Below, in pieces: positions 42,315 through 51,332 of a stretch of DNA of 64,000 nucleotides. The notes beneath the pieces are model-generated. The model had not been told where the DNA came from and ran no database searches. It worked only from the letters and a program-made list of their open reading frames with translations. Made by a program: the position numbers and the translations under genes. This DNA is from Halarchaeum nitratireducens (GTDB lineage Archaea > Halobacteriota > Halobacteria > Halobacteriales > Halobacteriaceae): the NCBI RefSeq assembly GCF_014647155.1, contig NZ_BMOQ01000001.1, forward strand, positions 248,001-312,000, in the 5' to 3' direction. The first letter of the stretch is position 1. Each line of letters starts with the position of its first letter.

Positions 42315-42737
42315 GCGCACGATCGTGACGGGGACGTTAGAGCGCCGGACGACGCTCTCGGCGACGCTCCCGAGGAGAACGCGCGTGACGCCGCTGCGGC
42401 CGTGGCTCCCCATGACGATGTGGTCGTAGTCGTTCTCCTCGGCGTAGTCGACGATGGTCCGCGAGGGCCGCCCGACCTCGGTGACGGTGTCGAGGGTGAC
42501 GCCGTACTCGTCGGCGGCGTCCCGGGCGTCCTCGAAGAGCGCTTGGGCCTCCTCCTCGGACTGCTCGTACCACTCCTCTGAGTAGCCCGGAACGGTGGCC
42601 TGGGCGGTGTAGCCGGCCTCGATGGGGTCGATGATGTTGATGACGGTGATGTCGTCGCTCTGGAACTCATCGAGGGCGTATTCGAGGGCGGCATCGGACT
42701 GCTCGGAACCGTCGATCGGAACGAGGATTCGCGTCAT
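42312..42737 (-). CDS. Universal stress protein UspA family
   Basis: A 141-residue single-domain Usp: MTRILVPIDGSEQSDAALEYA at the start and ATP-binding MGSHGRSGVTRVLLGSVAESV near 108-128. ATG 42737 is chosen over the open-frame start at 42764. It lies downstream of herA on the same strand, 51 bp after its stop. Confidence 0.92.
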   Translation of the reverse strand: MTRILVPIDGSEQSDAALEYALDEFQSDDITVINIIDPIEAGYTAQATVPGYSEEWYEQSEEEAQALFEDARDAADEYGVTLDTVTEVGRPSRTIVDYAEENDYDHIVMGSHGRSGVTRVLLGSVAESVVRRSNVPVTIVR

Positions 42738-42788
42738 GTCCCGGGGTTCGACCGCGCCCGGCAAAAGAGTGGGGGCCGTCGCTGCGCG

Positions 42789-44672
42789 TCACCCGCGGCC
42801 GTGGCGCGTCAGGCAGGTGGGGAGTCCGAGGAGCTCGACGGGCTCTGAGTTGTCCGGCGAGTAGACGACCATCTGACCCGTCTCCATGTAGGGCACTTTC
42901 TCGGCGAGCGCCGGGGGGATGTTGACGCTCTTGATGGCGTCCTCGTCGCCGAGGTTGAGGACGACTTTCGTGTTCACCTGCTTGAAGACGCTCTCCGCGA
43001 CGTCCTGGGGGTCCTGCGTGATGAGGAAGAGCCCCAGTCGCTCCTTTCGCCCCTGTTTGGCGGCGTCCGTGAACTTCCCGACGACTTGGCGGGCCTGAAC
43101 GGTGTCGGCGTCCGCGAGGAAGTTGTGCGCTTCGTCCATCCCGACGAGCAGCGGCGTGTCGGCGATCCGGGGGAATCGCGGGTCGCTGGAGAGCTTCTCG
43201 TCGACGAGGAGGCTGGCGAGCGCGAGGACGACGGTCTCCGTCGCCCGCGAGTCGCTGACGTGGTACGTGGGGACGACGGAGAGGCGTCCGGGCTTCACGA
43301 ACTGTTCGACGAGGTCCGTGATCGGACGCGCGTCCTGATCGAAGACGCCGTCCGGCATCCCGCGGACGCGTCGGAAGACGGCCTCGTAGGTCGCTTCGTG
43401 GATCCGCCCGGACTCGTCGAGTTCCTCTTTGAGCGCGGGATCGTCGAGGAACGAACAGAACTCGGCGTACGTGCCGCCATCCCCGTACTGCTCGAAGAAG
43501 CGCGACAGGAGGGTCTGGAGTGCGGGATACTGGTTGTCGTTGAGGCCCGCGGAGGCGGCCAGCCACGGCCGACTCCGCACCATGCTGAACGGGACGGTGA
43601 AGGGGATCTGTTCGGCGTCGTGGTGCGCGGCGGTGTACGTCGCGTTCCCCACCGTCGGGACGAACGCGACGGTGTCGTCGTGCCCGCCGTAGGCGACGCC
43701 CTCGCGCTCCCAGCGGCGTTCGTCTTCGGCGTCGGCCGCCGGGTTGTCGTCGTGCATCTGGGCGTACTCGTCCTGCGGGTCGAACTGGACGACCGCGGCC
43801 CGCACCTCCCGGTCGCTCCCGGCCTCCACCGGGTAGGTGCGCTCCGCGGAGAGGTACTGCCGGAGGACGTTCTTCGCGGTGTGGGTCTTCCCCGATCCCG
43901 TCCCGCCGGCGACGAGCGTGTGGCGGAAGGCGAGCGGGTCGCCCGTCGCGTAGTCGTCCGTGACGCGGTAGTCGATCGTCGGCGGCGTCGCGCCCGTCCG
44001 GACCTTCTCCCCGCCGACCGCGAGGTGGCCGAGGAACACCCCGTCGTCCGGAATCTTCAGCGCCGTCTTGATCTCCTCGTCGTCGTCCGCCTCGCGCACG
44101 ATCGTCTCGGGTTTCGGCACGCGATCGGGCATCCGCCGGCGCAGTTCGCCGCCGTCGCGGTAGAGGACGCTCACGGGTTCGAGGTCCGCGATGAACGTGT
44201 AGTCGTCCTCGTCGATCCCGCGCTCGCCCATCGCCCGCCGGGCGTGGATCTCGTTCGCGTCGTCGCCGTGGAAGCGCTGGCCGTACTCGAGGCCGACGAT
44301 CTTGCAGAACAGCGATTCGCCGTCCGGGTAGGGCGCGACGAGGTAGCGCCCGAGGCGGACGTTCGAGCGGTTCGCGCTCGTGACGTACGCCCGGAGGCGC
44401 GTCTCGTCCTCGCGCTCGCCGATGCGCAGCCCCTCGGAGACGGCGAGGACGCCGATGCCGTCCCCGTTCGCGCCCTCGTACGCGACGCGCTCGAAGGCGT
44501 CCTCCGCCTCGCTCGCCGCGTCGGCGGTCTCGGTGCGTTCGTACCCGCGTCCCGCGTCGACGTCCGCGCCCGTCCGGTCCGGCGCGCCGGTCGACGCGTC
44601 GTCGCCGTCGCCGTCGCCGTCGCCGCCGCTCCCCCCGAAGTCGGCGAAGCTCCCGAGGTCCTCGTCGGTCAT
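42789..44672 (-). CDS. herA: HerA-like DNA helicase/translocase
   Basis: A 627-residue ATPase with a disordered acidic N-terminus (1-60), the HAS barrel region (about 65-230), Walker A GGTGSGKT at 256-263, and Walker B LLVGMDEAHNF followed by RLGLFLITQDPQDV. It pairs with NurA in resection of DNA breaks. ATG 44672 (MTDEDLGSFADF) is used; the longer frame is shadow. nurA lies on the same strand 427 bp upstream, beyond a small opposite-strand gene. Confidence 0.92.
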   Translation of the reverse strand: MTDEDLGSFADFGGSGGDGDGDGDDASTGAPDRTGADVDAGRGYERTETADAASEAEDAFERVAYEGANGDGIGVLAVSEGLRIGEREDETRLRAYVTSANRSNVRLGRYLVAPYPDGESLFCKIVGLEYGQRFHGDDANEIHARRAMGERGIDEDDYTFIADLEPVSVLYRDGGELRRRMPDRVPKPETIVREADDDEEIKTALKIPDDGVFLGHLAVGGEKVRTGATPPTIDYRVTDDYATGDPLAFRHTLVAGGTGSGKTHTAKNVLRQYLSAERTYPVEAGSDREVRAAVVQFDPQDEYAQMHDDNPAADAEDERRWEREGVAYGGHDDTVAFVPTVGNATYTAAHHDAEQIPFTVPFSMVRSRPWLAASAGLNDNQYPALQTLLSRFFEQYGDGGTYAEFCSFLDDPALKEELDESGRIHEATYEAVFRRVRGMPDGVFDQDARPITDLVEQFVKPGRLSVVPTYHVSDSRATETVVLALASLLVDEKLSSDPRFPRIADTPLLVGMDEAHNFLADADTVQARQVVGKFTDAAKQGRKERLGLFLITQDPQDVAESVFKQVNTKVVLNLGDEDAIKSVNIPPALAEKVPYMETGQMVVYSPDNSEPVELLGLPTCLTRHGRG

Positions 44673-44767
44673 GTCACGCGAAACACCGCCCGCCCCTAAA
44701 CGTCTTTTCGTCGCGTGCATCCGCGCCCGCCACACGGTTTTTCGTCGTGCGTCCCCTAGAGGAGGGC

Positions 44768-45103
44768 ATGCTACTCGTGCGCGGCTCGGCGGCGGGCACC
44801 ACACTCACCGGCACGGTGTACGAGCGCGGCGAGGACGCCCCGTCGTTCAAGGGCGCGCCCGACGAGGACGCGCCCTACGTCTGGGTCTGCGACGAGTTCT
44901 ACGCCGTCGAGAGCGGCGGTCTCGTCCAGCAGGTCGACGGCGAGGACGTCAACGTCGCCTTCGAGTCGCCGATGCCGCGCGGCTTCGACACCCGGGATCA
45001 GGCGCTCTCCGCCGCCCGCGAGCACGTCCGCACGCAGTTCGCGCGCATCGGGGTCGACCCCGACGAGGTCTCCATCACCGTCGAGCGCGACCACCCGCGC
45101 TAG
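44768..45103 (+). CDS. Conserved haloarchaeal protein between herA and nurA
   Basis: A 111-residue protein, mostly beta with one helix: MLLVRGSAAGTTLTGTVYERG, YVWVCDEFYAVESGG, and a C-terminal helix ALSAAREHVRTQFARIGVD. It is on the opposite strand to herA and nurA but wedged between them. No function is known; a DNA-repair link is contextual only. It overlaps the nurA stop by four bases. Confidence 0.75.
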   Translation: MLLVRGSAAGTTLTGTVYERGEDAPSFKGAPDEDAPYVWVCDEFYAVESGGLVQQVDGEDVNVAFESPMPRGFDTRDQALSAAREHVRTQFARIGVDPDEVSITVERDHPR

Positions 45104-46350
45104 GCGTCGATCCCCCAGCGATCCACGTCGTACCCCTCGCGGGGCTCGGTGTCCATCGCGTCGGCCATCGCGTCCACGAGGTGTCGTTTCTCACGGACGC
45201 TGATCCGCGCGAGCTCGTCCGCGCGTCCGACCGCCGCGGGCGGCCCGCCCGCCGCCGCGACGTCCCGCACCAACTGGTCGGTGACGCGTTCGCGCGTCGC
45301 CTCGTCCTCGGCGAATATCCGGGGCAGCTCGGCCTTGTAGACGGTGTCGGTCCGCGGGTCGTGGAGGACGCAGAACGCCACCTCGTAGGCCTCCGCGTCG
45401 AGTTCGAGGTCGAGATCGAGGCGCTCGCCGAGCGTCGAGAACTCCCGATCGTACCCCGCCCGGGAGAGGAACCAGTTCGTGTACGCGAGATCGTCCGTGA
45501 CGCGCTCGCCCGCGTCGTCGCGTCGTTCGAGCAGCTGGCCGAACAGCTCGGCGTCGTCGAGCCACGGCGCGTGCGTCTTGGCGTCGAGCGCGCGGACGAC
45601 CCCGCGCGCGGAGACGTTCTTCACGAACCCCCCGAGGACGGTGTCCGTCTCGACCGCGCGCTCGACGAGGCCGAGGTAGTTCCGGATGACGCGCCGCGTC
45701 AGCCCGTCCTCGGCGGGGAGCGTGGCCAACTCCTCGTCGCGGTCGAGCCAGTTCGTCACGACCTTCGGATAGAGCGGGCCGTCGAGCAGGAGGAAGTCGG
45801 AGACCGCCTCGAAGTGCTCGTGGGCGTGCTCGCTCTCCGCAAGGTAGAGCGAGAGGGCGTGGACGACGGCGCGCTCGTGGCGCTCGACGTGCGGGGCCTC
45901 GATGGCCTTCCCGCGCCAGTGCCCCTCGTCCTGTCGCGTCCACGGCGTCTCCTCGAACTCCGGGAGGGTCACCGTCCGGTCGCGCGCGTGAACGGTGGCG
46001 ATCACGGTGCGCTCGCGGTGGAGCGCCGTGTTCCCGGGATCCGCGCCGAGCGCCGCCTGCGCGACGTCGAGGACGAGGCCGTTCTTGAACGCCCGGGGGT
46101 TGATCGTCCCGGAGTCCAGCCCGTGGACGGCGTCGAACGCCGGGTCGCTCGCGCCCGCCTCGGTCAGGTCGGCGAGATACCGTCCCTGGTCGCCGATGGG
46201 TCTGAGGACCGCCCCGTCGTCGTACAGCGGATCGAAGTACGTCTCCCACACCGCCTCGGCGTCAGCGCGGTGTTCGGCCTCGTCGACGTCGCCACCCACG
46301 CCGCGGACGAGCTCCGGGATGCCCGCGAAGTGGACGGGGTCGAGGGTCAT
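45100..46350 (-). CDS. nurA: DNA repair nuclease NurA
   Basis: A 416-residue NurA. The catalytic Asp79 lies in AVHGLDSGTINPRAFKNGLVLDVAQAALG-type motif (77-102); a later acidic site in FLLLDGPLYPKVV (near 223) supplies the second metal ligand. NurA is a 5'-3' nuclease that works with HerA, encoded next along the strand. ATG 46350 is chosen because upstream open sequence is Arg-rich shadow. Confidence 0.92.
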   Translation of the reverse strand: MTLDPVHFAGIPELVRGVGGDVDEAEHRADAEAVWETYFDPLYDDGAVLRPIGDQGRYLADLTEAGASDPAFDAVHGLDSGTINPRAFKNGLVLDVAQAALGADPGNTALHRERTVIATVHARDRTVTLPEFEETPWTRQDEGHWRGKAIEAPHVERHERAVVHALSLYLAESEHAHEHFEAVSDFLLLDGPLYPKVVTNWLDRDEELATLPAEDGLTRRVIRNYLGLVERAVETDTVLGGFVKNVSARGVVRALDAKTHAPWLDDAELFGQLLERRDDAGERVTDDLAYTNWFLSRAGYDREFSTLGERLDLDLELDAEAYEVAFCVLHDPRTDTVYKAELPRIFAEDEATRERVTDQLVRDVAAAGGPPAAVGRADELARISVREKRHLVDAMADAMDTEPREGYDVDRWGIDA

Positions 46351-46529
46351 ACTCGCGGGTGGACGCGGACGCGCTTGAACTCGGCGGTGCGATCCCCCGA
46401 CGGGCCGTTCGGTTCGTCGACTCCGACGACACCGCCGCCGGAGGCGCGAGTCGCGTCGGTCGCGTCCGCGCGCCGTCAGGCGACCGCACATCCCAAAGCC
46501 TAGTTACGCGTCGGGGTCGAGGGTAGCGT

Positions 46530-48047
46530 ATGCGAGCGGCACTCGTCATCCTGGACGGCTGGGGACTCGGCGACCACGACAGACTCGACGCGGTGAAGGC
46601 CGCGGACACGCCGAACGTCGACCGCTACACCGCCGCGGGCGCGTCCGGGACGCTCACGACGCACGGCCGGGACGTCGGCCTCCCGGACGACCAGATGGGG
46701 AACTCGGAGGTCGGCCACCTCACCATCGGCTCGGGGCGCGTCGTCCTGCAGGAGTACACGCGGATCAACGACGCCGTCGAGGCGGGCGAACTCGCCGCGA
46801 ACGACGCGATCCGCGGCGCGTTCGACTACGCGGACGAGCACGGCGGGCGCGTCCACTTCATGGGCCTCGTTTCCGACGGCGGCGTCCACGCGGACCACGA
46901 ACACCTGCACGCGCTCATCGAGGCCGCCGCCGACTACGGCGTCGAGGCGACGACGCACGCCTTCACGGACGGCCGCGACACCTCGCCGAAGGGCGGCGAG
47001 GGCTACCTCCACACCTTGGAGGGGGTCGTCGAGAGCTACGGGACGGGCGACGTCGCCACGGTCTCCGGCCGGTACTACGCGATGGACCGCGACCAGAACT
47101 GGGAGCGCACGAAGCGGGTCTACGACGCCATCGTCCACCGCGAGGCCGACCACCGGGTCGAGACGGCCGTCGAAGCCGTCACCGACTCCTACGACCGCGG
47201 CGACACCGACGAGTTCGTCGAACCCACCGTCGTTCGGGGCGGCGACCGCCTCTCCGACGGCGATTCGGTGGTGTTCTTCAACTTCCGCTCCGATCGCGCC
47301 CGCCAGCTCACCCGCCTCCTCGCGGACATCCGCCCCGACGACTGGGGCTTCGAGACCCACCCTCCCGGGGTCCGCGTCTCGACGATGACGGAGTACGACC
47401 AGACGTTCGATCTCCCGGTCGCCTTCGAACCGCGACAGCCCGTGCACACGCTCGGCGAAGTCGTCTCGGCGGCCGGTCGGACCCAGTTGCGCATCGCGGA
47501 GTCCGAGAAGTACGCCCACGTCACCTACTTCCTCAACGGCGGGCGCGAAGTCGAGTTCGAGGGCGAGATGCGACGGATCGTCGAGAGCCCGGACGTCCCG
47601 ACGTACGACCTCCAGCCCGAGATGAGCGCGCCCGAGGTGACGGACACCGCGATCGAGACCGTCGAGGCCGAGGATCCCGACCTCCTCGTCCTCAACTACG
47701 CGAACGCGGACATGGTCGGGCACACTGGCGACTTCGACGCCGCCGTCGAGGCCGTCGAGGCCGTCGACGAGCAGGTCGGCCGCCTCGTCCCCGCGCTCCG
47801 GGAAGCGGGCGCGCACGTCCACCTCACCGCCGACCACGGGAACGCCGACGACATGGGTACTCCGGAGGACCCCCACACCGCGCACACGTTCAACCCCGTT
47901 CCGTTCGTCTACCTCGCGCCCGACGGCGACGACGGCGGCCGCGAGGTCCGCGAGGGCGGTTCGCTGCGCGACGTCGCGCCGACCTTGCTCGAACACTGCG
48001 ACGTCCCGACGCCCGACGAGATGACGGGCACCGACCTCCTCGAGTAG
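46530..48047 (+). CDS. gpmI: 2,3-bisphosphoglycerate-independent phosphoglycerate mutase
   Basis: A 505-residue alkaline phosphatase-fold enzyme. Metal site Asp9 (ALVILDGWG), catalytic Ser59 (MGNSEVGHLTIGSGR), FTDGRDTSPKGG, ADMVGHTGD and LTADHGNADDM are all in order. It interconverts 3- and 2-phosphoglycerate. Its 3' end is convergent with and overlaps the nadC remnant. Confidence 0.96.
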   Translation: MRAALVILDGWGLGDHDRLDAVKAADTPNVDRYTAAGASGTLTTHGRDVGLPDDQMGNSEVGHLTIGSGRVVLQEYTRINDAVEAGELAANDAIRGAFDYADEHGGRVHFMGLVSDGGVHADHEHLHALIEAAADYGVEATTHAFTDGRDTSPKGGEGYLHTLEGVVESYGTGDVATVSGRYYAMDRDQNWERTKRVYDAIVHREADHRVETAVEAVTDSYDRGDTDEFVEPTVVRGGDRLSDGDSVVFFNFRSDRARQLTRLLADIRPDDWGFETHPPGVRVSTMTEYDQTFDLPVAFEPRQPVHTLGEVVSAAGRTQLRIAESEKYAHVTYFLNGGREVEFEGEMRRIVESPDVPTYDLQPEMSAPEVTDTAIETVEAEDPDLLVLNYANADMVGHTGDFDAAVEAVEAVDEQVGRLVPALREAGAHVHLTADHGNADDMGTPEDPHTAHTFNPVPFVYLAPDGDDGGREVREGGSLRDVAPTLLEHCDVPTPDEMTGTDLLE

Positions 48048-48049
48048 GA

Positions 48050-48445
48050 GGGGAGCAGTCGAGCGGCGGCGCGGAGTGCGTGAGCGCCCATCGAAATCAC
48101 GTCCGCGCCCGCCGCCGCGTACGCCGGCACGTCCGCGACGCCGATGCCCCCGCTCGCCTCCACGAGCACGGACGGCTCGAGGCGTTCGCGCGTCTCGCGC
48201 ACCGTCTCGGGCGTCGCGTTGTCCACGAGGACGACGTCCGCGCCCGCGCCGGCGGCGCGTTCGGCCTCCGCCACGGTCTCCACCTCGACGTCGAACACGC
48301 GCTCGGCGGCGTCCACGCCCGCGACGACGCCGCATCCCTTCGCGACGAGGCGCGCGGTCGACTCGCCCGGGAGATCGTTCGTCACGTCGTCGTGGCCGAG
48401 GTCCGCGCGGAGCCAGCGCTCGGCGTCCGCGCGCGTCACCGGCAC
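48050..48445 (-). pseudogene. nadC: nadC remnant (quinolinate phosphoribosyltransferase) with internal loss
   Basis: The frame from GTG 48445 reads a good NadC N-terminus (ADAERWLRADLGHDDVTND, then RLVAKGCGVVAGVDAAERVF). It then jumps straight to the C-terminal barrel (VEVETVAEAERAAGAGADVVLVDNATPETV, LVEASGGIGVADVPAYAAAGADVISMGA). About 140 central residues, including the RKTTPG and DLSHMVMVKDNH active-site blocks, are missing in frame. Just after MGA the expected LTHSAP is found one base out of frame. The open frame runs on into gpmI to 47909. The protein cannot be a working NadC. It is the third gene after nadA and nadB. Confidence 0.85.
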
Positions 48446-49890
48446 GGGACCCCCTCCAGCGCGTGACAGCCCGCCGGCTCGGCCTCGCGGGCGGCGCGCG
48501 CGAGCAGGAGGCCGGCCGTCGCGGCGTTCCGGAGCTCCGCAACCTCGCGCGACGGGCGCGTCCGCGCGTAGGCGTCCGTCTCGCCCTTCAGTCGGCGGAG
48601 CGCCGCGCACGCCCGCCCGAGGCCGTCGGGGTCGCGTCGGAGGCCGACGTGCTCGCCGAGCACGCGACGCAGGCGCTCGAACTTCCCGTCGACGAAGCCG
48701 TCGGGGAGCGCGGGGTCGCGCTCGGGGTGACTCGGTATCTCGGGGTCGCCGGTGACGCGCTCGCGGGTCGCGGCGTCGCGTCCCGCGCGTCGGCCCCAGA
48801 CGAGGCCCTCGAGGAGGCTCGTGGAGGCGAGGCGGTTCGCGCCGTGGACGCCGGTTCGCGACACCTCGCCGACGGCGTAGAGGCGGTCGAGGCTCGTGCG
48901 GCCCCGGTCGTTGACGGCGACGCCGCCGCAGAGGAAGTGCTCGGCGGGCGCGACCGGAATCGAATCGGGGTCGTGGCCGGCGTCGCTGACGCGCTCCCGA
49001 AGCGCCGGGAACGCGCTCGCGAAGTCGACGGGCGTCGTATCGAGGACGACGCCGCCGGTGCGCTCGCGCTCGTCCGCGACGGCGCGCGCGACCACGTCCC
49101 GCGGCGCGAGCTCGGCGTCCTCGTGGACGGCGGGCATGAAGCGCTCGCCGTCGGCGTTTCGCAACACCGCGCCCGCGCCGCGCACCGCCTCGCTGACGAG
49201 CACGGGGTCGTCGCCGACCGTCGCGGTCGGGTGGAACTGGACGTACGCGAGGTCCGCGAGGTCGGCGCCGGCGCGCGCGGCCATCGCGAGGCCGTCGCCG
49301 GTCGCGGTGTCGGGGTTCGTCGAGCGCGGGAAGCACGCGCCGACGCCGCCCGTCGCGAGCACCGTCGCGTCCGCGAGCTCGGCCGTCTTCGACCCGTCCG
49401 GGCCGTCGAGGAGCGCGCCGCGAACGCGGCCCTCGTCCGTGAGCAACTCGAGCGCCGCCGTGTCCGCGTGGACCGTCACGCGCGGGTGGTCGTCGAGGTG
49501 CGCGAGGAACGGCGCGAGGATGTGTCGCCCCGTCTCCGCGCCGACGTGCCGGATGCGGTCGGCGGAGTGGGCGGCCTCGCGCCCGTAGTCGTCCGCGAAG
49601 GGGACGCCGAGGCGCTCGACGAGCACCGCCTCGACGGCGTCGTCCGCGTTCTCAACGAGCGTCTCGACGGCGTGCGGGTCACAGCGGCCGTCGCCCGCAT
49701 CGAGGACATCGGCGGCGAACGCGTCGGGGTCGCCCCGCGAGACGGCGATTCCGCCCTGTGCCCAGTGCGTCGTCGTCTCCGCCGGCCGCGTGGCCTTCGT
49801 CGCGAGCACGACCTCCGCGCCGTTCTCGGCGGCGGCGAGCGCGGCGCTACACCCCGCGATGCCGCTCCCGAGGATGAGCACCCGCGTCAT
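48436..49890 (-). CDS. nadB: L-aspartate oxidase
   Basis: A 484-residue FAD enzyme: dinucleotide motif LILGSGIAGCSAALAA at 5-20, TTTHWAQGGIAV, HPTATVGDDPVLVSEAVRGAGAVLRN and GGVAVNDRGRTSLDRLYAVGEVSRTGVHGANRLASTSLLE. It makes iminoaspartate for quinolinate. ATG 49890 overlaps the nadA stop by four bases. It is followed by the damaged nadC. Confidence 0.95.
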   Translation of the reverse strand: MTRVLILGSGIAGCSAALAAAENGAEVVLATKATRPAETTTHWAQGGIAVSRGDPDAFAADVLDAGDGRCDPHAVETLVENADDAVEAVLVERLGVPFADDYGREAAHSADRIRHVGAETGRHILAPFLAHLDDHPRVTVHADTAALELLTDEGRVRGALLDGPDGSKTAELADATVLATGGVGACFPRSTNPDTATGDGLAMAARAGADLADLAYVQFHPTATVGDDPVLVSEAVRGAGAVLRNADGERFMPAVHEDAELAPRDVVARAVADERERTGGVVLDTTPVDFASAFPALRERVSDAGHDPDSIPVAPAEHFLCGGVAVNDRGRTSLDRLYAVGEVSRTGVHGANRLASTSLLEGLVWGRRAGRDAATRERVTGDPEIPSHPERDPALPDGFVDGKFERLRRVLGEHVGLRRDPDGLGRACAALRRLKGETDAYARTRPSREVAELRNAATAGLLLARAAREAEPAGCHALEGVPCR

Positions 49891-50996
49891 AGTTCGAGCA
49901 TCCGGTCGAGGGCGACTTCGGCGCTGCGCGCGACGTCGGGGTCGACGCTGACGACGTTGCGATCGACGCCGTCCGCGAGCCCCTCCAGTATCCACGTGAG
50001 GTAGTTCGGGTCGACCTGTCGCATCGCGTTGCAGTCCATGCAGGCGTCACCGCAGAGCGCGACGACGTCCGTCTCGTGCCACCGGTCGAGGTGCTCGACG
50101 AGGTGGATCTCGGTGCCGACGACCACCGTCTCCTCGCGGTCGGCATCCGCGACGGTCTCGCTGATGGTCGCGGTGCTCCCCGTCTCGTCGGCGGCGGCGA
50201 CGACCTCGGGGCGACACTCGGGGTGGACGACCACGGTCGCGTCCGGGTGGGCGTCGCGGGCGTCCGCGACGTGGTCGGCGGTGAAGCGCTCGTGGACCTG
50301 GCAGTAGCCGTCCCAGAGGACGGCGTCGGCGTCGCCGAGGTCGCCGCTCGACGCGTCGGCCCACGGGTCGAACTCGACGACGGAGTCGAGGCCCATCGCG
50401 TTCGCGGTGTTCCGCCCGAGGTGCTTGTCCGGGAGGAACACCACGGTGTCGCCCCGGGAGAGCGCCCACTCGAAGGCGGCGTCCGCGTTCGAGGACGTGC
50501 AGACGAGGCCGCCGTGCTCGGCACAGAACGCCTTCAGGTCCGCGTAGGAGTTCATGTAGGTGATCGGGACGACGTCGCCCTCGGTCGCGCGCTCGATGCG
50601 CTCCCACGCGGCGTCGACCTGGAGGGCCTCGGCCATCCCCGCCATCGGGCACGAGGCCTCCATCGAGGGGAGGAGGATGGTCTGCTCGTCGTCCGTGAGG
50701 AGGTCCGCGCTCTCCGCCATGAACGTCACCCCGCAGAAGACGACGTGCTCGGCGTCGGAGTCGGCGGCGTACTCGCTCAGCTGGTAGGAGTCGCCGACGT
50801 GGTCGGCGTGCTCGACGATTTCGCGGCGCTGGTAGTTGTGTCCGAGGACGAGGACATCGTCGCCCAGCACCTCGCGCGCCGCCGCGATGCGCTGTCTGCG
50901 TTCCGTCTCCGAGAGGTCGCGGTAGTCGGACGGGAGCGCTTCGAGGTTGCCGTATTTGAACAAGCTCAGTTCGCTATCGACTTCTGTCGTCTCCAT
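49887..50996 (-). CDS. nadA: Quinolinate synthase
   Basis: A 369-residue [4Fe-4S] enzyme. Cluster and active-site blocks are VFCGVTFMAESAD (Cys88), LVCTSSNADAAFEW, HPECRPEV and CGDACMDCNAMRQ. It condenses iminoaspartate with dihydroxyacetone phosphate. ATG 50996 (METTEVDSEL) is chosen; in-frame ATGs at 51005 and 51032 also exist. A CACATAAG box upstream (about 51035-51043) is nearer the distance expected for the two inner starts. It leads the nadA-nadB-(nadC) operon. Confidence 0.94.
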   Translation of the reverse strand: METTEVDSELSLFKYGNLEALPSDYRDLSETERRQRIAAAREVLGDDVLVLGHNYQRREIVEHADHVGDSYQLSEYAADSDAEHVVFCGVTFMAESADLLTDDEQTILLPSMEASCPMAGMAEALQVDAAWERIERATEGDVVPITYMNSYADLKAFCAEHGGLVCTSSNADAAFEWALSRGDTVVFLPDKHLGRNTANAMGLDSVVEFDPWADASSGDLGDADAVLWDGYCQVHERFTADHVADARDAHPDATVVVHPECRPEVVAAADETGSTATISETVADADREETVVVGTEIHLVEHLDRWHETDVVALCGDACMDCNAMRQVDPNYLTWILEGLADGVDRNVVSVDPDVARSAEVALDRMLEL

Positions 50997-51073
50997 CTGG
51001 ACCATGGTGGGGTGCTGTCTTGCTAGCGCCATAGAGATTCTTATGTGAAAAAGATTCGTCTTCAAGCCCGTAT

Positions 51074-51092
51074 TGAAGGAGATATCTCTTCA
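51074..51092. promoter_or_regulatory. Near-perfect palindrome upstream of nadA
   Basis: TGAAGGAGATATCTCTTCA is palindromic except near one position pair, with the core GAGATATCTC perfect. It overlaps the stop codon of the small upstream gene and lies about 80 nt before the nadA start, upstream of its probable TATA box. It is a candidate operator; no regulator is identified. Confidence 0.35.
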
Positions 51093-51308
51093 CGTCAGCG
51101 GCGTCCCGAAGAACGAACCAACCGCCCAGTCCTCTTTTCGGTCGTTCCGACGGCGCTCGACGCGTTCGCGGGTCTCCGCCTCCGCGACCTCGCGGTCCCT
51201 CCTCGGGCCTTCGCTGCTCTCGGCCCCGACGAGAACGTAGAGGAGGAGGGCGCCCGCGACGGCGAGCGCGAACGCGAGGACGATCAGGAGTGCGGGGGCG
51301 GCGCTCAC
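51090..51308 (-). CDS. Small single-helix membrane protein, 72 aa
   Basis: N-terminal membrane helix (ALLIVLAFALAVAGALLLYVLVG) followed by a charged Arg/Glu-rich tail predicted to be helical (DREVAEAETRERVERRRNDRKE). The function is unknown. It lies upstream of nadA on the same strand, with a 93-bp gap carrying the palindrome. Confidence 0.65.
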   Translation of the reverse strand: MSAAPALLIVLAFALAVAGALLLYVLVGAESSEGPRRDREVAEAETRERVERRRNDRKEDWAVGSFFGTPLT

Positions 51309-51332
51309 ACGACGGCTACACCCGCCAAAGAA

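Noticed and set aside
44575-44640. Short GACGGC/GTCGCC tandem repeat as a regulatory repeat
   Set aside because: It is coding sequence for the acidic Gly-Asp linker of HerA.
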